64,000 nt of DNA from Takakia lepidozioides (taxonomy: Eukaryota; Streptophyta; Takakiopsida; Takakiales; Takakiaceae). Each line of letters begins with the position of its first letter. Positions within the stretch are counted from its first letter, which is position 1. Location: positions 32,132,042-32,196,041 of the forward strand of contig CM060734.1 of NCBI GenBank assembly GCA_030704615.1, read 5' to 3'. The position numbers were made by a program, and so were the translations under genes. Positions 56,973 through 64,000 of this stretch are shown piece by piece. The notes under the pieces are model-generated. The model made no database searches. It was not told the origin of the DNA and was given only the letters and a program-made list of their open reading frames with translations.

Positions 56973-59900
56973 ATGCAGTCCATAGTGATCGATCTCCAAG
57001 GGGTCGTTGCAAACACAGCGATGGCAGGCAGCGGAGGGCCGAAACACTTTTGGGGGCTGAATGCCACACTCAATCACAATCTCCTCTGCAATCACGGAAC
57101 TCGAGGATGGAATGCTGGATTTCAGATGAGCTACAGGCCGGTCATTCGAGCATCATCAGGTACTTATATCAACTTCCTAAACCCCCGGCTTCTAAAACCC
57201 TAGCTCTTGTCTACAGTGTTGACCATCAAAATATGGAGATTAGCTTAGGCAGGCCCCTAAAAGGCTACAAAATCAGGAAAGATGAGATCATGAGCAGGTG
57301 ACTTTGAGGACAGCAAAGGTGATGTATGAGGGAAATTCGACAATAAAATCTGATGTCGGGATCTTAATTGGTTCCTCGCATGTGGCTACATTCCGTCTCT
57401 CTTCCTGTAAAGCTCATCTGTGTTATTCCCGGTAACCGAGATGTTGGGACTACGGGAGCTCTCTGTGCATTTCGAGCTGAATTTTAAATCCCGCGGGATT
57501 ATGGCTCCACAGGCATCACATTTTGCCAAGAAGTGGCCAGCGAATGAGCCATTTTCTATCTTCTTAACTATCCTTTAGGAAATGACGCGGGAGGCTATTT
57601 GCTGATGCCCAGGAAAGGCCTAAAAATACTCCCTATTGTAATTCAGAGCAGAGAACGTTATATCTTACATGTCAACTACGGTATGCCTTCCACAAGCCCG
57701 TGAATGCCCCTTTTGAGTGTCTTGAGACAGTTACAAAAGTGTGCCTACTTCGGGCCTGAATTGCCCCAGGAACTGTCATATGAAATTGATAGTTTCTGAA
57801 GGAAGCCAGAGGGCCAAATTCAGTGGGCTCTCTGAGGGTATTGGACTATTGGAGTCGAATGTATGTATCCCCTGCTTCGAGGGAAAAGGAGAGAGGGGGA
57901 GCGCGAGAAAAAAAATTATGGATGGACTATAGTTTTTGGCTTTCACTTAAATAGAAGTATTCAGTTCCTGCTGAAAGATCTGTTCTAGGATCTATCCAAA
58001 ACATCAAAAGTCTCCCCTATTTTTAAAAGATCTGGTTACTGTTTGCATGAGAATTTTGAGAAAATGGGGATGGTTTTGCATTTGTTGTAGTCCAGGCACT
58101 AGAAATACAAAGCAATGTGGATCGGCAGGAGCCTGTACTGGTGATCATTGGCGGCGGAGCTGCAGGTGTCTTTGGGGCATTGCAAGCCAAGTCTGTATGC
58201 CCACACATGCAAGTTCTAGTCTTGGAGAAGGGTCAGCTTTTGTCAAAGGTTCCTTCCTCCAACCTCTTGTGCAATATTTTTTAAAGTGGCAACCTACGGA
58301 TGGTGTTGCATGCATTCTCCGAGCAGGAGATGGGTAGTTGTGCTCACCAACCCTGCCATTTATACTTTGGTTATGACAAACTTCATTGCTAATACCAACT
58401 GAATACACTTCCCTTCATTGCTGATGATTGGATTTCACCCACTAAGGTATGATATACAACAGGAAATTGCCAGTTCATGACAATAATACAGTTACAGCCT
58501 TGATGAAATGTTAGAAATAGGATTGGTGGAGAGACAAAGCAAGGAAAACATTTGAGGATTTTGAACTTTTAGGAGCATGTGCAGGTCCGGATATCAGGGG
58601 GAGGTCGCTGCAATGTGACAACTGGTCTTTTCATTGATCCTCTGGTACAATTTTTCTTGCAACTCAGTCGTTGTGTATACGAAACATCCCCCTTGTGTGT
58701 CAGCTCCAGTCTCTACATGTCTGCAGTTTTTGAACGGTACTCTACTTTGAGGATGTTCACACCAAACAAGACCATGGTAGTATGATGAAAGGTCCACACG
58801 TCACTACATAGGCTTTCTCTCTTAGAAGTAATCTGACCTGGCCTCTTAGGGTTCCCTTGTGGCAGCCATTGGCAGGGCAATATCCACGGGGTCATAAGGA
58901 GTTGCGTGGAGCGTATTTTCGCACTCATGGGCCAAAGGACACTGCCAATTGGTTCTTGCAACGTGGGGTTTCCTTGAAGGTGTTCACAACTTTTTTAACC
59001 ATGTTATTTTTCTCAAAGTACATGCATTCTTGCACACAGAGTCTTCCTACGTACCTGTAGGTGAAGACTGGTTGGCGGCTTTCATGGATGGTGCTCTGTC
59101 TTGGTTAGGGTATGATATTATTATCCTATTTCATGTGTTCCACCATGTTGTTCTCCTGTGTCCCATTGGCCCTCTGTCGGCTTCCCATAGAAATGATACG
59201 GTTGTGCTGCCCTCTCTTTTGGTGTCCTATTGTAATTCTTCTGTGTCCTTAGGCCCCTCTGAAGAAGAAATTGTTCTTCTTCTCTCTTTTCCTGTCTGGG
59301 GGCCTCCTGTTGTCTCCGGTCCCCTGGAAGCAAGACTGACCTGTCAACAGTCTAAATCATGGCAGAAGAGGGGGGAATAAATTTTAATGGCTTGTGTTTC
59401 TTGAGAAGTCAACGGAAGTGATAGAGATTCAGCCTCATAAGACCACAGAGGAATGTTGCTCCAAACTGAGTGAGCTGAAGCCTGGTACAAATCTACTCTG
59501 AGTTTCTGCATAGCCTCTGATGAACAACTGGGACCGAATGAGTATCTAAAGGGCCTTCCCACATTGGGCTGTAATTGAAGTTCAAACTTACGAGTACACA
59601 TGAAATTCAGCTAGCTTTGAGAACCCTCAAGAACAAATCTGGATGAACCAACTTTATATTGCATGTAGTCTCATACTGGAGTGAGCGTTCAGTGGCCATA
59701 GTGGCGCCTACTGCTGTTATCACTGGCCCCTCTCCTCTATCCTGTTGTATCCAAAGCAGCTGCAGTGTCTACAGATGGCAATCGACTTCGAATGAGTAAC
59801 TATCTCTCCTGCACCCTTGGAGACTCAGTTTAAGTATTCTGTGTGAGACTAGCTGAAGTAGAATTCTATATTGCAAGAGGAAGCCAGGGTGGTCGAACAG

Positions 59901-62900
59901 TGATTGTCGGAGGGGTTATCTGCAGTGGCTTCTCTAGCCACAAGATATGGTTGCTTGTATGCTAGTTGCCCTTTGCATGAATAGTGACAACTATACTCAC
60001 TCGCCAGGTATTTGAAAAAGAGAGTGAGTGATTGATATGTTATGTGATGGTAACAGCAACTGCATTGGACATCTACCTGACAGATGGAGGAAGATGGCCG
60101 GATGTTTCCAGTGACTGACAGCTCAGCAACCATCGTGGAGTGCCTTCTGAATGAGGCCCGGCGCATGGGAGGTATGGTCTAAGTTAGAGATTGCGGGTGT
60201 CAAAACAGGATTGCACAGGAATATATGGTTTAGTCTCCCTCTTCGCTGCTCAAAGCGGTCTCGTAGGCAACCTCTTCCTCGTTGCCCGGACTCACCCCAT
60301 CACTAGGGGCGATCCTGATGTGTTCCCCTTCCAGGTGTCGCCGGGCAGCTGAAAAGTCGAATATATTTCTTTCCTAGCATTAGTGGATAGTTTCGCCAAA
60401 CATACAGAGACGGCTCAAGGCATCCATCACCCTGGATGGTGACGGCTCACGGAACCCGCCACCATTGATGGTGGCCGCCCAAATTGTATTCCATATCATT
60501 CAGCTTGTCAGGTACACCAAACTCTAACCGTCAAGCCTTGCATGGTTGATGACCAGCCCAGGGGTGCTTTCCACTGTGTCTTCAGTCACAATCTAATTGC
60601 TGTTTTGGTCCTGCTAGAGTAAGCTGAAGTTTGCAAGTAGAATGTCATGGGGTGTGAAAAAGCTATGGAACTGCACACCAGCAGGGATCCTATTGTTCTC
60701 TCACTTGGCGTCGCTTCCTCCCACCAATCTGGCATCAGTCCCTCGTTATTGATTGATATATCAATATATATCAATATTTTAGTCCCCATTAAATTGGATA
60801 AACGCCAGGGGCAACTTAGCCAGCAACATTTGTAGGCAAAGTGGGCTGTCTGAAATCTCTGAGTAATTGAGTTTGACAGTGTTGCTACAGGATCGGACGA
60901 GGGTCAGTAGCATACACATTGGTAAGGCAGGAAGGTTTGACGTTCAATCGGCAAGAGCTAATGGAGGACAGCAACATGGAGTTGAAGCCGATTATGTGCT
61001 TCTCGCAACTGGTAGCTCACGGCAGGTTTGTATGCAAACTTTGTGTTGAGTTTGTGTGGAGCAGACGGTTTTGGAGAATACATGTACTCTTTTGACTGTT
61101 TCCAGCAAGTCTGGCTGACAAACTTTTCCCCTGGGGATACCAACAGTCCCAGAGTTCTCTGAGGGGTGTTAACTGCCATGGAATGGAAGTCTCCCATGAT
61201 GCCATGATGCTCAAGCATAGCTGACAACAGCCCAGTGACAGAGTGATTGAGTCTTGATGTTTAAGGGATGGTGTTGACATCGTACTAGAAAGCATCCGGT
61301 CATTCAAGTATAAAGGGTGATGTGATTCAATTGTTGCTGCAGGGATATGATTTGGCAGCGCAAATAGGCCATTCTCTTGTGGAACCTCGACCCAGTCTCT
61401 TTACCTTCAAGGTCAAGGATCCAGCGCTCACGGAACTCGCTGGGGTACATCTGTCACCTGCTGTGCTTTTGAGTTATCTGTCACATCTAACAATTCAAAT
61501 CATATGCTGCTTGTTATCTTACTCTTTATGTCAATGTCTTGCTCTTTCCATCAGAAGTCTTACTGGAAATTTTTCTCTCTCCCTCTTTGGTGATGACTAC
61601 TTGTTCCTTGTTTGATGATCTCTTCGTTGCCTCTTGGTGTTCTTAGACTGACTTCTATTTGTTAGAAAGGACCGGTGTACTGGTGCGGTGAGGTAGGATC
61701 CTCATACGTGATGGAATATCAAATATGGAACAAGCTGTCACTTTGCTCATATGTCGTTTGCTGGTCATAAAGTGTCTGTTTATCTCTCTATTACTGGCTC
61801 TTGGTTGCTCTCTTATCTACCGTTGGCTTGGCCTTGGTCGTTGTCACTGCAGGTAAGTTTTGACAAGGTCCAAGCAGAGTTACACATACCTGGGCAAAAG
61901 CAACGAGATCCACATCTCTCCCAAGTACTCTACCGATTTTGCCCCTCTCTCCCCCTCCCCCCACCCCTTCACCCACATAGATATGAGGCCCCAGTGCTTA
62001 GCAGCTCACCTACATGATGCACTATCTCTCATAGTGATGTTTGGGGTTCCCAACTCATTCTACAGTGTTCCACAGGCCTGCTGGCCTCCTCGTTTTTCTT
62101 TGTCTCAAGGCACGTATTATTTCTTTCTTCTCTTTCTTCTTTTTGTGTTCCCTTTTCATCCCATAGCTCCTTCAGGCCTCCAGTGGATGTTATTGATTTT
62201 ATTTTGTCCTTCACACGATCTTGAGTGACATTACAGAAGGAAGATTATATTCTTGTTCCCCTGGCCCTAGATTGTCTGTGCAAGTTATGATGGAAGTGAT
62301 TTGCGAAGGATGCGGCCTGTATTCTACTGTCCTGTGTGTAGACTGGACCACTATTGATAACTCACTGGGGATTGAGTGGCCCTGTGGTGCTTCGCCTCTC
62401 TGCTTGGGCTGCACGACTTCTCTTTTCTTCAAATTATCAAGGTCAAATGGGTCTGACTTTGTTTCCCAACTGTGACAGAGCTGAAAGCTAGTGAGACTTG
62501 GTGGTTTAGTACACTTTTTGCTTGACTGATCTCATTCCTCCGATCCAGTTGATCAACGAGAGTTCCAAGAACCCCAATGTGTGGTGCTGTTCGTGGTATA
62601 AAATTCAGATAGAGAACACTGATCAAAGCATATGAAACTGACTTTGACAAGTTGCATGAAGCAGGGACACTGTTTGTTGATTTTTTGCCAAGCATGGCTC
62701 TTGATGAGGTGTACGAGAGCTTGGCCAGCCAGAAACAATCCTGTCTGGTAATTTTGGCCTGATTTCCTGCCATACCAACTCACAACAGAAGGTTGCAGGC
62801 TTGAAAGGCAAATTCATTGTATCAGTTTTTACATGTTGGTCTTCAGTACATTCCTGGGTGTTGTTTTTCTTCCTGCTCCTCCAAAGTTCCTAATCATGTG

Positions 62901-63855
62901 GTTCCTACCCTCCTGTGCGTTCTTCTACTTGTGTCCCTTGGGCTCCCTCTGACATTTCTAAAGGTTTTTTTCAAGTGCTCTCATATTGTTCCACTTTATG
63001 CAATGGGGCCTTGTGTCCCCTTGTGGAGACATTTTAAAGTTTCTTGCTCTTGCTTTCTTCTCTCTGGGTCCGATTACAGTGCCATGACAGCCATGTGTCA
63101 CATGATTGTATACATGAAGTGTACTACCAGCTCTCTCCTGTAGTTGGTTTTATTGTGAGATGTGCATGAGCACTGTGGCCAACTTTCGAGGTCTTTATTC
63201 GAGGTCTTTATTCGATATGGTGTTGGGTGTTGGTCTAGACAAGTTGGTGGAGTGTGGAGCATACTGTATATCTAGGATGGGTGATAATGTTTACACTCCA
63301 GCCTGTATTTGCTAGACATGGTCAATGAGTGCATCGCTCTGTCTCCAAGCTTATAGTGTGTTTTTTTTTTTTTTTGTGAGGCTACTGTTCTTTGTCTATT
63401 CGCAGGTCCTCTAGACCTCCTGGAACATCATAAGTTTCTTCTTCTCCCCTTTCCAGAATGGGCATGTAGGATGAGAAGTCTCTTTGAGACTGTCCACCCT
63501 GTGCATTCACTTTCATCGAAGTAAATGTATATATATATATTGTAAGGTGAGGTGGCAGTGCTTTGCATGCGTGAAAAAATGTTGTTGTCACTGTATTATA
63601 TCATAATCTACAAATATATATGCTTTAATGAATTAATTGAAAAACATCTTCAGTAAAATTTAATATATCAGCTTTTAACTATTTGGTACTTAAATGCTGG
63701 AGATTATGCAAGGAAAAGAGATGTATGGTGGTCAACAACAAACTCAATATTCTGTCTTTTATGTGGAATGCCTGCAGAAGCGGAAACTGGGTTGGGCAGC
63801 ACCAGGCAAGCTTCCTTTGGTTCGCAGGTTCTGGCATTACTTGGTGCAACGTGAG
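56973..63855 (+). CDS. FAD-dependent oxidoreductase, HI0933/BaiN family, 3' end missing
   Basis: Flavoprotein of the HI0933-like (BaiN/YhiN) family. Eleven exons in one continuous frame (396 codons): 56973-57159, 58091-58248, 58585-58644, 58866-58979, 60084-60171, 60880-61025, 61343-61444, 61853-61924, 62342-62441, 62665-62747, 63778-63855. Exon 1 encodes a probable organelle transit peptide ending [10 protein letters not shown]. Then come the FAD dinucleotide fold [11 protein letters not shown] (83-88), SGGGRCN (119-125), [66 protein letters not shown] and [12 protein letters not shown], all in family order. The C-terminal block (VTAGGV and GFNFQ type) lies beyond the right edge. Exon 4 uses acceptor GGCAG at 58865; an earlier AG would break frame. 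The substrate in plants is unknown to me. Confidence 0.92.
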
Positions 63856-64000
63856 GTGTGTCCTTGAGTCTTATGCCAACAATCTCTATCTCAAAAGACT
63901 CGTTATACCTGACAAATACTAGTTCCACATAATGTAGGCAACATACATGTCCCTGTATTTGACAGGGATTATGTGGAGCTAGCTGTAGCATGAGAGACCA
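63856..64000 (+). other. intron of the oxidoreductase gene, continuing past the edge
   Basis: Begins GTGTGTCC after the exon ending at 63855. No exon is recognised before the window ends. Confidence 0.7.

Noticed and set aside
60172-60890. Extra exon between oxidoreductase exons 5 and 6
   Set aside because: Using the acceptor at 60879 makes exon 5 join exon 6 in frame, giving [16 protein letters not shown] as expected for the family, so no extra exon is needed.

Overview
This is nuclear DNA of a land plant. Evidence: GT-AG introns throughout, a plant catalase, a secreted eight-cysteine lipid transfer protein, a Shewanella-like phosphatase, an HIT-finger DEAD-box helicase, a PLS-DYW pentatricopeptide repeat (PPR) gene, and dense plant-type transposons. 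Expansion of near-identical DYW PPR units suggests an early-diverging lineage (bryophyte, lycophyte or fern grade); I cannot fix the species.

Layout. 0.2-5.6 kb holds two head-to-head degraded genes: a C2HC zinc-finger gene (-), and a gene (+) with a methyltransferase-like region, a Ser-Pro repeat and an FCP1/NIF-like domain. Around 5.6-21.1 kb lies a cluster of PPR copies on both strands: one intact DYW gene (15.4-17.8 kb), two ruined copies, a duplicated 5' flank and a diverged truncated relative. CACTA-like sequence (7.2-10.4 kb) and a hAT non-autonomous element nested inside a SINE (13.3-14.4 kb) interrupt it. 19-28.8 kb is gene-poor, with a complete but inactivated pogo/Tigger-type transposon (23.88-26.85 kb) and two SINEs. 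28.9-33.4 kb is a complete catalase gene: 11 exons, 492 aa. 33.5-38.7 kb has a Ty3/Gypsy scrap and an unrecognised coding-like stretch.

38.7-53.2 kb is the gene-dense part: a WD40 gene (-), head-to-head with a Shewanella-like phosphatase gene (+), then a DDX59/RH41-type helicase with LINE debris in its third intron, then a DIR1-like lipid transfer protein. 53.7-56.7 kb carries two adjoining hAT-like elements. From 57.0 kb to the right edge runs a HI0933/BaiN-type FAD oxidoreductase gene with a transit-peptide-like first exon; its 3' end lies outside the window.

The housekeeping genes share no obvious pathway. The PPR gene would act in organelle C-to-U RNA editing, the catalase in peroxisomes, the oxidoreductase probably in an organelle, and the helicase in RNA metabolism. 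Exon models below come from reading splice sites and frame by eye; those for catalase, phosphatase, helicase, lipid transfer protein and oxidoreductase keep a single frame from the first exon to the last exon in the window.
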